This document shows, piece after piece, positions 33,819-42,021 of a stretch of 64,000 nucleotides of DNA. Source of the stretch: Streptomyces sp. V4I2 (GTDB lineage: Bacteria; Actinomycetota; Actinomycetes; Streptomycetales; Streptomycetaceae); contig NZ_JAUSZM010000003.1 of assembly GCF_030817655.1 (NCBI RefSeq), forward strand, positions 9,052,001 through 9,116,000. Reading direction: 5' to 3'. How positions within the stretch are numbered: position 1 is the first letter of the stretch; the number at the start of each line of letters is the position of its first letter. The notes below the pieces were generated by a model. It had not been told where the DNA came from, ran no database searches, and worked only from the letters and a program-made list of their open reading frames with translations. Made by a program: the position numbers and the translations under genes.

Positions 33819-34856
33819 TCACTCGTCGAAGGTGACGACGACCTTCTCCGCGGCGCCCGGCGTCAGCGCGAGCTCGAAGGCCCGGTCGACGTCGGAGAAC
33901 GGGACGCTGTGGCTGATCAGCTTCGCGAAGAGGTCCTTGTGCTCGGCGAGCTCCGCCGTGACCTCGAAGATCTCGGTCGGGTAGCCCTGGGAGGCGACGA
34001 GGGTGAGTTCGCTGCGGAGCATGCCGCCGAGGTCGATGTCCGAGCCCTTCTTCTGTACAGCGACCATGACCAGCTTCGCCTTCCACTTCGCGGAGTCGAC
34101 GGCGGCCTGGAAGACGGCGGGCACGCCTGCGGCGTCGATGTAGATGTCGGTGCCGGCGCGGGGCTGGCCGAGGGCGTTGGCGGCCTGGCCGTGCAGTTCG
34201 GTCAGGCGCTCGGTGACGTTCTCCGTGGCGGAGTTGATGACGGCATCGGCGCCGACGGCCAGGGCCTTCTCCAGACGTGAGGGGATGACGTCGGCGACGA
34301 CGACGTGCTCCACGCCGCGCAGCTTGAGCCAGATGGTGGCGCCGAGTCCGATGGGGCCGGCGCCGAAGACGACGACCTTGTCGGCGGGCTTGGCCTCGGA
34401 GCGGTTGACGCAGTGCCGGGCGACCGCCATCGGCTCGTTCAACGCGGCGACCGCGAAGGGGACGTGGTCGGGGAAGACGGCGACGCTCTTGCCCACCTCG
34501 GCGTCCCGGATGAGCAGGTACTCGTCCATGCCGCCGAGGTCGCCGCCGCAGCCGATGATGCCGGTCGGGGCGCCCTGCGGGTTGACGACCACGCGGTTCC
34601 CGACCTTCAGGTCCGTGACCTCGGCGCCCACCTCGACGACCTCGCCGGCGGGCTCGTGGCCCAGCGGGATGGCGCGCATCGAGCCCTTGGCATCGACCGG
34701 CATGCCGCCCATGTGCAGGAAGAAGGTGTCGGTGCCGCAGATACCGCAGGCGCGGATCCGGACCAGCGCGTCCTTGGGGCCGGGGACGGGGCGCTCGACG
34801 TCCACCACGTCGATCTTGTTCTGGGCGCCGGTCAGGACGGACTTCATCGTGGCCAT
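33819..34856 (-). CDS. zinc-dependent alcohol/polyol dehydrogenase (MDR family)
   Basis: 345 residues. Catalytic zinc ligands are visible in ACGICGTD (Cys) and IPLGHEPAGEVVEV (His-Glu). The NAD(P) motif is VVFGAGPIGLGATIWL. The four-Cys structural zinc cluster of many relatives is absent: the corresponding loop reads NPQGAPTGIIGCGGDLG. It resembles threonine dehydrogenase and sorbitol dehydrogenase-like enzymes. The ATG at 34856 follows GAAAGTGAG. Three MarR operators lie in the 324-bp divergent region between it and the MarR gene, which implies induction together with the regulator. The substrate is unknown. Confidence 0.85.
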   Translation of the reverse strand: MATMKSVLTGAQNKIDVVDVERPVPGPKDALVRIRACGICGTDTFFLHMGGMPVDAKGSMRAIPLGHEPAGEVVEVGAEVTDLKVGNRVVVNPQGAPTGIIGCGGDLGGMDEYLLIRDAEVGKSVAVFPDHVPFAVAALNEPMAVARHCVNRSEAKPADKVVVFGAGPIGLGATIWLKLRGVEHVVVADVIPSRLEKALAVGADAVINSATENVTERLTELHGQAANALGQPRAGTDIYIDAAGVPAVFQAAVDSAKWKAKLVMVAVQKKGSDIDLGGMLRSELTLVASQGYPTEIFEVTAELAEHKDLFAKLISHSVPFSDVDRAFELALTPGAAEKVVVTFDE

Positions 34857-35180
34857 GGAGGGTCTCACTTTCTGAGGGTGCGGGGTGGCAGGAGTTGCCG
34901 GGCTGGTGCGAGGTCTGACGGGCGGGGGAGGGCAGTGACCCGACCGGCGGTCCGCTTGCGGCGCCGGGCCGGCGGCGGACGGGGGAAGTGCTCCGCCTGC
35001 CGGCCCGTCGACCGCGCCGCGCCTGTCCCCACAGGCTCGGCGCGAAAGGAGCCGCCTCCGCTCGGGGCGGCCCCGGTCCGAGGTCGTCTTGCTTGACTTA
35101 GGCAAGCACAAGCGCATTACTTAAGTCAAGCAACCATCTCCATATTGCTTAAGTTAGGCAACTACCTCTAAGGTGATCGC
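34857..35180. promoter_or_regulatory. ADH/MarR divergent region with three MarR-type operators
   Basis: TTGCTTGACTTAGGCAA (35089-35105), TTACTTAAGTCAAGCAA (35117-35133) and TTGCTTAAGTTAGGCAA (35145-35161) are 28 bp apart, start to start. The last ends 19 nt before the MarR ATG, an autoregulatory position. The rest of the stretch (34857-35080) is GC-rich and I see no gene in it. Confidence 0.72.
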
Positions 35181-35687
35181 ATGTCCGCACAGCCGTCCAC
35201 CGCAGCGCCCGTCTCCGCGAACGTGGCCGAGATCGAGAGCGTCCTCACCCGCGTCACGTACCTCGCCGGACGCGCCCGGCAGCACGAGCGCCTGATGGCG
35301 ACGGCCGGACTGGAGCTCGACCGGGCCGCCGTGGCCATCCTGCGGCACATCGGGGAGAGTGAGCCGCTGCGTCCCGGCGTGCTGGCCGTGCGTCTGTCGG
35401 TGGAGGCGTCCCATGTCACCCGGCAGATACGGCAGTTGGAGCAGGGCGGGTACGTGATCCGGGTCGCCGACCCGGACGACCGGCGCGCCCAGCGCGTCCA
35501 GCTCACGGACGCCGGAGCGGCGGCGGTCGAGCGCATCCGTGAGGTGAGCCGCCGGGGCATGGAGATGGCCCTGGCCGACTGGTCCGAGGGGGATCTCGGG
35601 CATCTCGCCGCGCTCTTCCGCCGAATGGTCGACGACTTTGTGGCCCGGGCCGAGGACCGGCTCGACCTCCCGCCCGTCGCGCGCTGA
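35181..35687 (+). CDS. MarR-family transcriptional regulator
   Basis: 168 residues. The winged-helix region spans about 55-120: LRPGVLAVRLSVEASHVTRQIRQLEQGGYVIRVADPDDRRAQRVQLTDAG, where the DPDDRRA wing is diagnostic of MarR. N- and C-terminal helices form the dimer interface (AEIESVLTRVTYLAGRARQHERLM). It is probably a repressor released by a small phenolic or toxic ligand. Six related 17-bp sites identify its likely regulon: itself, the divergent ADH, the MFS exporter and the esterase at 42022-42963. Confidence 0.92.
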   Translation: MSAQPSTAAPVSANVAEIESVLTRVTYLAGRARQHERLMATAGLELDRAAVAILRHIGESEPLRPGVLAVRLSVEASHVTRQIRQLEQGGYVIRVADPDDRRAQRVQLTDAGAAAVERIREVSRRGMEMALADWSEGDLGHLAALFRRMVDDFVARAEDRLDLPPVAR

Positions 35688-35740
35688 ACCGGCCCCCGGC
35701 CGAGGCCCTGCAACGCACTCCCCATACGAATGGTCACGCC

Positions 35741-36451
35741 ATGTACGGGATTACCGGCACGCGGCCTCCCCGCGGGGACGGTCAGCACCTCCTGGTCGTC
35801 GTCGATGATCCCGGCGACACCGAACTGCTCGCCACCACGCTCGAGTTGGCCGGCTACCGGGTCGGCACCGCGGGCACCGGCGCCGAGGGCATGGCCCGCC
35901 TCGCCCGGCACCGGTTCGACCTCGTGGTGTGGGACACCGGACTGCCGGGCCTGAGGGAGCTCGCCCGAGGCCGCCCAACCGCACCGGCGGACCGCCCGCC
36001 GCTGCTCTTCCTGGCCAGCTGCGACGCGTTGCACCACCTCGTCCCCGAACTCGGCCCGGGGCGAGAGGACTACGTGACCAAGCCCGTCCGCATCCCCGAG
36101 GTGCTCGCCCGCGTCCAGGTCCTGCTGCGCGGCCGACGCCCCGCGGCGCCCACGGGCATGCCCTGCTACGGCGATCTGGTCCTGGACGACGCCACGTGCC
36201 GCGCCAGCCGCGGGCCGCGCCCCCTCGACCTCACCCCCGCCGAGTACCGCCTCCTGTACCACCTGCTGGCCAACGCCGAGCACGTGCTGTCGAAGGGGCA
36301 GATCTGCCGGCACGTCTGGGGCGAGTACCGCGCCGACCAGGCCATCGAGAAGCTGGTCTCCCGGCTGCGGCGCAAGGTGGACCAGGAGGACCCGAACCTC
36401 ATTCACACCCGCCGCGGCTTCGGCTACTGGCTGGGCTGCGCCTCCCGCTGA
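35741..36451 (+). CDS. orphan OmpR/PhoB-type response regulator
   Basis: 236 residues. The receiver domain (about 17-128) has VVVDDPGD (acidic pair), the phospho-acceptor Asp in VVWDTGLPG and the conserved Lys in DYVTKPVR. The Trans_reg_C winged helix (about 140-232) ends KLVSRLRRKVDQEDPNLIHTRRGFGYWL. No kinase gene is adjacent. The sensor kinase at 32346-33725 is of the NarL class and would not be its usual partner. The ATG lacks an obvious ribosome site, so the start is uncertain. Target genes are not visible. Confidence 0.82.
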   Translation: MYGITGTRPPRGDGQHLLVVVDDPGDTELLATTLELAGYRVGTAGTGAEGMARLARHRFDLVVWDTGLPGLRELARGRPTAPADRPPLLFLASCDALHHLVPELGPGREDYVTKPVRIPEVLARVQVLLRGRRPAAPTGMPCYGDLVLDDATCRASRGPRPLDLTPAEYRLLYHLLANAEHVLSKGQICRHVWGEYRADQAIEKLVSRLRRKVDQEDPNLIHTRRGFGYWLGCASR

Positions 36452-36514
36452 ACCTGCGCGGAGGGTCCTGTGGGACATTCTGTGAGAAACCTGCCCTGCA
36501 ATACAGCGGACAAA

Positions 36515-36526
36515 ATTGTTGACAAT
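36515..36526. promoter_or_regulatory. GntR/FCD operator candidate upstream of its own gene
   Basis: ATTGTTGACAAT has ATTGT/ACAAT arms around TG. A near-identical site, ATTGTTGACAAA, is at 40952-40963. Its centre is about 57 nt upstream of the regulator's ATG in an AT-rich stretch. Confidence 0.6.
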
Positions 36527-36577
36527 CTTGTTTGGCTAGATTTAGGTTTGACAGGCACTCACTCAGGGAGGGCAACG

Positions 36578-37228
36578 ATGCCGAAAGAAGCCCGTCCGAG
36601 CACCGGAGAGCAGGCCAAACAGCACGCGTTCGCGCAGCTGCGGCAGGCGATCCTGCACGGCGACATGGCACCGGCACAGCGGCTGGTGGAGAACGAGCTC
36701 GCCGAGCAGTTCGGTGTGACACGGGCCAGCATCAGGGCGGCACTGATCGATCTGGAGTCCCAGGGACTCGTCGAGCGGATCCGCAACCGCGGCTCGCGGG
36801 TGCGGGTGGTGAGCGTGGAGGAAGCGGTCGCCATCACCGAGTGCCGCATGGTCCTCGAAGGACTGTGCGCGGCGAAGGCGGCCGTCGCGGCCAGCGACGA
36901 GCAGCTCGCCGAACTGACGGACCTGGGCACGGCGATGACCAAGGCCGTGGCCGACGGCGAACCCGTGACCTACTCCGACCTCAACCACGAACTGCACACC
37001 AGGATCCAGGAGTTCTCGGGACAGCAGACCGCCCTGGAACTCCTGGAGCGGCTCAACGCCCAACTGGTGCGCCACCGTTTCCAGTTGGCGCTGAGGCCCG
37101 GGCGTCCGCAGGAGTCCCTGCATGAGCATCTGGCGATGATCGAAGCGATCAGGGCCAGGGACCCGCAGGCGGCCGAGACGGCCGTCCGCGCCCACCTCAC
37201 CAGCGTGATCGAGGCGCTGCGCGGCTGA
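36578..37228 (+). CDS. GntR-family regulator, FadR/FCD subfamily
   Basis: 216 residues from the ATG at 36578 with AGGGAGGG upstream. A longer frame from 36470 crosses the operator and is rejected. The winged HTH is LRQAILHGDMAPAQRLVENE, LAEQFGVTRASIRAALIDLESQGLVERI. The FCD helical domain (about 85-210) carries metal/effector-binding positions Asp and His in SDLNHELHTRI and HEHLAMIEAIRARD. It heads the aromatic-acid cluster and probably represses it until an organic acid intermediate accumulates. Confidence 0.88.
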   Translation: MPKEARPSTGEQAKQHAFAQLRQAILHGDMAPAQRLVENELAEQFGVTRASIRAALIDLESQGLVERIRNRGSRVRVVSVEEAVAITECRMVLEGLCAAKAAVAASDEQLAELTDLGTAMTKAVADGEPVTYSDLNHELHTRIQEFSGQQTALELLERLNAQLVRHRFQLALRPGRPQESLHEHLAMIEAIRARDPQAAETAVRAHLTSVIEALRG

Positions 37229-37390
37229 GCCGCGCGAGGCGGGCGCACACCTGTCCACTCCCGGCGAGTGAGCCGAAGGGGCGCGCCGGTGTCGAGAGCG
37301 CGACCGCGCGAAGGCCTCAGGGGCTGAGCACGGTCGGGGGCTCGACGGCGGCTGGAGCACCCCGGAGGCGAACCGCCCGAACAGAGAGCG

Positions 37391-38149
37391 ATGAGAACCA
37401 TGACGCACCCAGGCGCGCCCGCCGTCCCACGATCGACACTCGTCATCACCGCGCACGCCGGGGACTTCGTATGGAGAGCGGGCGGAGCCATCGCCCTGGC
37501 CGCCTCCCGCGGGGAGAAGGTCACCATCGCCTGTCTGACCTTCGGTGAACGCGGCGAGTCCGCCAAGGCCTGGCGCGAGGGCAGGAAGCTCGAGGAGATC
37601 AAGGCGATACGCCGCGACGAGGCCGAGCGCGCCGCGGCCACCCTGGGCGCCGAGGTCCGCTTCTTCGACGCCGGCGACTACCCGCTGCTCGTCACCCCCG
37701 AGCTCACCGACCGGCTCGTCGAGGTCTACCGCGACACCCAGCCCGACATCGTGCTCACCCACCCGGCCGAGGACCCGTACAACGGCGACCACCCGGCCGC
37801 CAACCGCATGGCCCTGGAAGCCAGAGTCCTCGCCCAGGCCATCGGCTACCCGGGCCCCGGCGAGATCATCGGCGCCCCGCCGGTCTTCTGCTTCGAGCCG
37901 CACCAGCCCGAGATGAGCGGCTTCAGGCCCGAGGTACTCCTCGACATCACCGAGGTGTGGGAGACCAAGCGACAGGCCATGGAGTGCCTGGGCGCACAGC
38001 AGCACCTGTGGGACTACTACACCGACCTCGCCGTCCGCCGTGGCGTCCAGCTCAAGCGGAACGCCGGCCCGAACCTGGGCCTCGCGCACAAGACCATGGC
38101 CGAGGCGTTCATGCGCCCGTACCCGCAGATCGCGAAGGAGCTGGCATGA
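37391..38149 (+). CDS. PIG-L/LmbE-family metal hydrolase-fold protein, GalB-like 4-oxalomesaconate hydratase candidate
   Basis: 252 residues. The usual PIG-L metal motif AHPDDE appears as AHAGDFVW (about 22-29). The second motif is HPAEDPYNGDHPAAN, with the HxDH-like metal ligands. Most PIG-L proteins are N-acetylglucosamine deacetylases, but the gallate pathway hydratase GalB of Pseudomonas putida belongs to the same family. Here the gene is followed immediately by aldolase and tautomerase genes of that pathway, which makes hydratase the better call. Start: ATG 37391 after AGAGAG, with ATG 37400 as the alternative. It overlaps the next gene (ATGA). Confidence 0.72.
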   Translation: MRTMTHPGAPAVPRSTLVITAHAGDFVWRAGGAIALAASRGEKVTIACLTFGERGESAKAWREGRKLEEIKAIRRDEAERAAATLGAEVRFFDAGDYPLLVTPELTDRLVEVYRDTQPDIVLTHPAEDPYNGDHPAANRMALEARVLAQAIGYPGPGEIIGAPPVFCFEPHQPEMSGFRPEVLLDITEVWETKRQAMECLGAQQHLWDYYTDLAVRRGVQLKRNAGPNLGLAHKTMAEAFMRPYPQIAKELA

Positions 38150-38850
38150 GCGGCGTGATCGTCACCAACCCGCCGAAGGCCGACGCGAAGGACGTCGACG
38201 CCCTCGCCCAGTACGGCGTGGCCACCGTCAGTGAGGCCATGGGCCGCACAGGTCTGCTCGAGCCCGGGATCCGCCCGATCCAGCAGGGCGTACGGGTCGC
38301 GGGCACCGCGGTCACCGTGCTCAGCTGGCCCGGCGACAACCTCATGATCCACGCCGCCGTTGAGCAGTGCGGCGAGGGCGACATCCTGGTCGTCACCACC
38401 ACCTCCCCGTCCACCGACGGCATGTTCGGCGAACTGTTCGCCACCGCGCTCCAGCGGCGCGGCGTGCGCGGCCTGGTCATCAACGCCGGTATCCGCGACA
38501 CCCAGGAACTGCGCGAGATGAACTTCCCGGCCTGGTCCCGGGCGGTCTCCGCGCAAGGCACGGTCAAGGCCACCGGCGGCTCGGTCAACGTGCCGGTCGC
38601 CGTCGACGGCCAGGTGATCCGGCCCGGCGACGTGATCCTCGCCGACGACGACGGCGTGGTCGTCGTCCCCCGGGAGCGCGTACGCGCCACCGTCGAGGCG
38701 TCCGAGGCCCGCGAGGCCAAGGAGGCCAAGGCCCGCGCCGCCTTCATCGAGGGCGAACTCGGCCTGGACCGTTATGGGTTGCGCGAGACCCTCAAGCGGC
38801 TCGGCGTCGAGTACCGGACGTATGAGGAGTACGCGGAGGAGCGGTCGTGA
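38146..38850 (+). CDS. RraA-like 4-carboxy-4-hydroxy-2-oxoadipate aldolase (GalC/LigK-like)
   Basis: 234 residues of the class II pyruvate aldolase family with an RraA fold. The phosphate/pyruvate loop GELFATALQRRGVRGLVINAGIRDTQELRE holds the conserved Arg-Asp that binds pyruvate and the divalent metal, and ADDDGVVVVPRE is the C-terminal strand. The enzyme splits 4-carboxy-4-hydroxy-2-oxoadipate into pyruvate and oxaloacetate. It is coupled to the PIG-L gene before and the tautomerase after. A generic oxaloacetate decarboxylase or HMG aldolase is the fallback annotation. Confidence 0.8.
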   Translation: MSGVIVTNPPKADAKDVDALAQYGVATVSEAMGRTGLLEPGIRPIQQGVRVAGTAVTVLSWPGDNLMIHAAVEQCGEGDILVVTTTSPSTDGMFGELFATALQRRGVRGLVINAGIRDTQELREMNFPAWSRAVSAQGTVKATGGSVNVPVAVDGQVIRPGDVILADDDGVVVVPRERVRATVEASEAREAKEAKARAAFIEGELGLDRYGLRETLKRLGVEYRTYEEYAEERS

Positions 38851-39959
38851 CCCCCGTGCCGGAGGGGGTGCCCTGCCTGCTGATGCGGGGCGGTACCTCC
38901 AAGGGTGCCTACTTTCTGGCCGACGACCTTCCCGCCGAACCGGCCCTGCGCGACGAGCTGTTGCTGCGGATCATGGGCAGCCCCGACGAGCGGCAGATCG
39001 ACGGCCTGGGCGGGGCGCACCCGCTGACCAGCAAGGTGGCCGTCGTCTCGCCCTCCGCCGACCCGCGGGCCGACGTCGACTACCTCTTCCTCCAAGTCGT
39101 CGTGGACCAGCCGGAGGTGAGTGACCGTCAGAACTGCGGGAACATCCTCGCCGGCATCGGACCGTTCGCCGTCGAACGCGGGCTGGTGGTGGCGGGGGAG
39201 GAGGAGACCTCCGTCCGGATCCGCATGGTCAACACCGGCGACCACGCGACGGCGACCTTCCCGACCCCCGGCGGCCGGGTGCGCTACACCGGGGACGCCG
39301 AGATCTCGGGTGTGCCGGGGACGGCCGCGCCGGTCGTGATCGGGTTCCCGCCGAGCGCGAACCCGCTGCTGCCCACCGGCCACGTCCGCGACGAGATCGA
39401 CGGCGTACCCGTGACCTGCGTGGACAACGGCATGCCGACGGTCCTCATCGAGGCCGCCTCGCTCAAGGTCACCGGCTACGAGTCGCCCGCCGAGCTGGAG
39501 GCCGACGAAGAGCTGACCGGCCGGCTCCGTACGATCCGCCTGGAGGCGGGCCGCCTGATGGGCCTCGGCGACGTCTCGAACGCCACCGTGCCCAAGCTCT
39601 CGCTGCTCGCCCCGCCCAGGGACGGCGGCGCGATCACCACCCGCACCTTCATCCCGGTGCGCTGCCACACCTCCATCGGGGTGCTCGGCGCGGCAAGCGT
39701 CGCCGCCGGACTGCGGATCGACGGCAGCGTGGGGGCCGACCTCGCGGAACTCGACGCGGGCAGTGACCGCGTCCGTATCGAACATCCCACGGGGTTCCTG
39801 GACATCGAGAGCAGCCTCGACGCGACCCCCGACGGCCTGCCCCACGCCCGTCGTACCGCCGTGGTCCGCACGGCCCGCAAGATCTTCGACGGCACCGTCT
39901 TCCCCAGGTCCGCCGAGACGGCACCACTTCCCCCGCACACCCAAGGAGGTCAACGATGA
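38847..39959 (+). CDS. PrpF-family isomerase, GalD-like 4-oxalomesaconate tautomerase candidate
   Basis: 370 residues starting at a GTG that overlaps the preceding stop. The N-terminal VPCLLMRGGTSKGAYFLADDLP and RQIDGLGGAHPLTSKVAVV are signatures of the PrpF/GalD family, which has a diaminopimelate-epimerase-like two-domain fold. DRQNCGNILAGIGPFAVE contains one active-site Cys and HTSIGVLGAASVAAG the second half. Members isomerise aconitate, methylaconitate or 4-oxalomesaconate. Here flanking genes argue for the tautomer step between ring cleavage and hydration. Confidence 0.8.
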   Translation: MTPVPEGVPCLLMRGGTSKGAYFLADDLPAEPALRDELLLRIMGSPDERQIDGLGGAHPLTSKVAVVSPSADPRADVDYLFLQVVVDQPEVSDRQNCGNILAGIGPFAVERGLVVAGEEETSVRIRMVNTGDHATATFPTPGGRVRYTGDAEISGVPGTAAPVVIGFPPSANPLLPTGHVRDEIDGVPVTCVDNGMPTVLIEAASLKVTGYESPAELEADEELTGRLRTIRLEAGRLMGLGDVSNATVPKLSLLAPPRDGGAITTRTFIPVRCHTSIGVLGAASVAAGLRIDGSVGADLAELDAGSDRVRIEHPTGFLDIESSLDATPDGLPHARRTAVVRTARKIFDGTVFPRSAETAPLPPHTQGGQR

Positions 39960-40906
39960 CTCCGCCGCTCGGCGACATCGCCCACATCGGCCACGCCCAG
40001 CTGTTCACCCCGGACCTGGACGCCAGCGTCGCCTTCTTCACCGACTATCTGGGTCTGACCGTCAACGGGCAGGACGGCGACACCGTCCGCCTGCGGACCT
40101 TCGACGACTACGAGCACCACAGCCTGGTCCTCACCGCCCGCGAGCAGCCCGGCCTCGGCCGGCTCGCCCTGCGCACCTCCAGCGAGGAGGCCCTCCAGCG
40201 CCGGGTCAAGGCGATCGAGGAGACGGGCGGCAGTGGGCACTGGGTCGAGGACGAACCCGGCCTCGGCAAGCTCTACGTCACCACCGACCCGGACGGCCAC
40301 GAGCACGCCCTGTACTGGGAGAGCGAGCACTACCGGGCCCCCGAGGAGCTGAAGCCCGCGCTCAAGAACCAGCCGCAGGCCAAGCCCAACCGGGGCGTGG
40401 GGGTGCGGCGCCTGGACCACATCAACTTCCTCGCCGCCGACGTGCTCGCCAACGCCGAGTTCCAGCAGAACGTCCTCGGCGCCCGGCCCACCGAGCAGAT
40501 CCGGCTCGACACGGGCACGATCGCGGCGCGCTGGCTGACGTACACGAACAAGTCGTACGACGTCGTCTACACCTCGGACTGGACCGGCTCGGCCGGCCGG
40601 CTGCACCACATCGCGTTCGCGACCGACAGCCGCGAGGACATCCTGCGCGCGGCGGACCTCGCGATCGACAACGCTGTGTTCATCGAGACGGGCCCGCACA
40701 AGCACGCCATCCAGCAGACGTTCTTCCTGTACGTCTACGAGCCCGGCGGCAACCGCATCGAGCTGTGCAACCCGCTCACGCGGCTGGTGCTGGCGCCCGA
40801 CTGGCCGCTGATCACCTGGACCGAGGAGGAGCGGAAGAAGGGGCAGGCCTGGGGGCTGAAGACCATCGAGTCCTTCCATACGCACGGCACGCCGCCGGTC
40901 GCGTAG
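39956..40906 (+). CDS. VOC-family extradiol dioxygenase (catechol 2,3-dioxygenase type)
   Basis: 316 residues with two vicinal-oxygen-chelate modules (about 8-130 and 145-275). The C-terminal module has the complete 2-His-1-Glu iron site: His in RRLDHINFLA, His in GRLHHIAFATD and Glu in NRIELCNPLTR. Type I extradiol enzymes open catechol-like rings next to the hydroxyls. The other genes of this operon match the gallate/protocatechuate 4,5-cleavage pathway, where the known ring-opening enzymes (GalA, LigAB) are unrelated type II proteins. So this enzyme may fill the same step with a different fold, or act on another catechol acid. ATGA overlap with the PrpF gene. Confidence 0.82.
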   Translation: MTPPLGDIAHIGHAQLFTPDLDASVAFFTDYLGLTVNGQDGDTVRLRTFDDYEHHSLVLTAREQPGLGRLALRTSSEEALQRRVKAIEETGGSGHWVEDEPGLGKLYVTTDPDGHEHALYWESEHYRAPEELKPALKNQPQAKPNRGVGVRRLDHINFLAADVLANAEFQQNVLGARPTEQIRLDTGTIAARWLTYTNKSYDVVYTSDWTGSAGRLHHIAFATDSREDILRAADLAIDNAVFIETGPHKHAIQQTFFLYVYEPGGNRIELCNPLTRLVLAPDWPLITWTEEERKKGQAWGLKTIESFHTHGTPPVA

Positions 40907-40951
40907 CGCCCCCCGCCTGTCGCCCCGACGCGAAGTTTGATTGTCGATGAG

Positions 40952-40963
40952 ATTGTTGACAAA
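40952..40963. promoter_or_regulatory. second GntR/FCD operator candidate
   Basis: ATTGTTGACAAA matches the site at 36515-36526 at 11 of 12 positions. Partial copies (ATTGTCGATGAG before, ATGTTGACGAG after) surround it. It lies 69 nt upstream of the MFS start codon. Confidence 0.55.
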
Positions 40964-41031
40964 AATGTTGACGAGTCTTCCTGTGGGTCTCTAGCGTCGG
41001 GGCACCCCGCCCGCACGAGCGGAAAACAAGG

Positions 41032-41164
41032 ATGTCCTCCTCCCCCTCCCTCCTGTCCGCCCGCGGCAGCAGACTGGCCCTTCTGGTCGTCGGCCTGTGC
41101 TGGCTGGCCGTCCTCTTCGACGGCCGCGGCCTGGACATGTTCATCTACGGCTCGGTCCTGCCGC
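41032..41164 (+). pseudogene. MFS transporter remnant (aromatic-acid transporter type), N-terminus only
   Basis: From the ATG at 41032, about 44 codons encode SRLALLVVGLCWLAVLFDGRGLDMFIYGSVLPHL. The FDGxxLDMFIYGSVLP segment is the helix-1 signature of the AAHS/PcaK-type aromatic-acid symporters. At about 41165 homology ends abruptly and Ldh2-family sequence begins in another frame. About 400 codons of transporter and the start of the dehydrogenase are missing. The operator upstream is intact, so the remnant may still be transcribed. Confidence 0.75.
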
Positions 41165-41970
41165 ACCTCCCCCGGCCCGGTGGCGCTCAGCGCGGCGGCC
41201 GAGGAGGCCGTGAGCCGGGCCCGCACCACCGGCATCGCCTCGGTCGGCGTGCGCGGCACCGTGCACACCGGCGCCATCGGCTACTACGTCTCGAAGATCG
41301 CCGAACAGGGCATGGTCGGCCTCGGCTTCGTCGCCGGCATGCCGAACATGGGCTACACGGGAGTGAAGGGCCCCGCGGTGGCTACCAGCCCGCTCGCCAT
41401 CGCCGTCCCTACGGATCCGTCGTCGAGTCACGCGCCGCTGCTGCTCGACATGGCGACCGCCACCATCGCGCTCGGCAGGATCCGCCAGGCCAAGGCGAGC
41501 GGCATCCCGCTGCCGGAGGGAGCGGCCGCCACCGAGGACGGCACCCCCACCAAGACCCCGCGACGGCCGTCATGCCGTTGCCGCTGGGCGGTGCCAAGGG
41601 GTCCGGCATTTCCCTGGCGTTCGAGCTGCTCACCAGTGTGCTGGTCGGCGCGCCGATCTTCGCCGCGTTCCACTCGGACGACCCGGGGGGTCGCAGGCAC
41701 CGCCAGAACGCCCTGCTCATCGCCGTCGATCCGGCCGCCTTCGGCGGAGCGGAGGGCTTCACCGAGGGGGTCGAGGCGACGCTGTCCACGCTCAAGGGCC
41801 TGCCGGTCGCCGACGGCGTGCACTACCCGGGCGAGCGCAGCGCCGCCGTGGCCGTGGAGCGGGCCGGGCAAGGGATTCCGGTGGCGCCCAAGGTGTGGCG
41901 CGAACTCACGGAGAACGCCGAGAAGTTCGGAATCACCCCGCCCACGCCGGTCGCCTCACGGGAGCGCGGG
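41165..41970 (+). pseudogene. malate/L-lactate dehydrogenase (Ldh2 family), N-terminally truncated and frameshifted
   Basis: Residues from PVALSAAAEEAVSRARTTGI through GAIGYYVSKIAEQGMVGLGF to LLLDMATATIALGRIRQAKA match the Ldh2/YlbC family from about residue 110 on. Near 41548-41556 the frame changes: the continuation AVMPLPLGGAKGSGISLAFELL lies in the other forward frame. The matching sequence goes on to about PKVWRELTENAEKFGI and then runs on with no stop before the antisense esterase region. Two lesions (missing start, frameshift) make it non-functional. It may once have reduced a 2-oxoacid of the ring-cleavage pathway. Confidence 0.75.
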
Positions 41971-42021
41971 GATCGGATGTCGCCGGCCGTCGGAGGGGGG
42001 CGGCCGGCGGCTTCTGTCTCC

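Noticed and set aside
32346..36451. Kinase at 32346 and OmpR-type regulator at 35741 as a two-component pair
   Set aside because: Different strands, 2 kb apart with other genes between, and the kinase class (HisKA_3) normally pairs with LuxR-type regulators.
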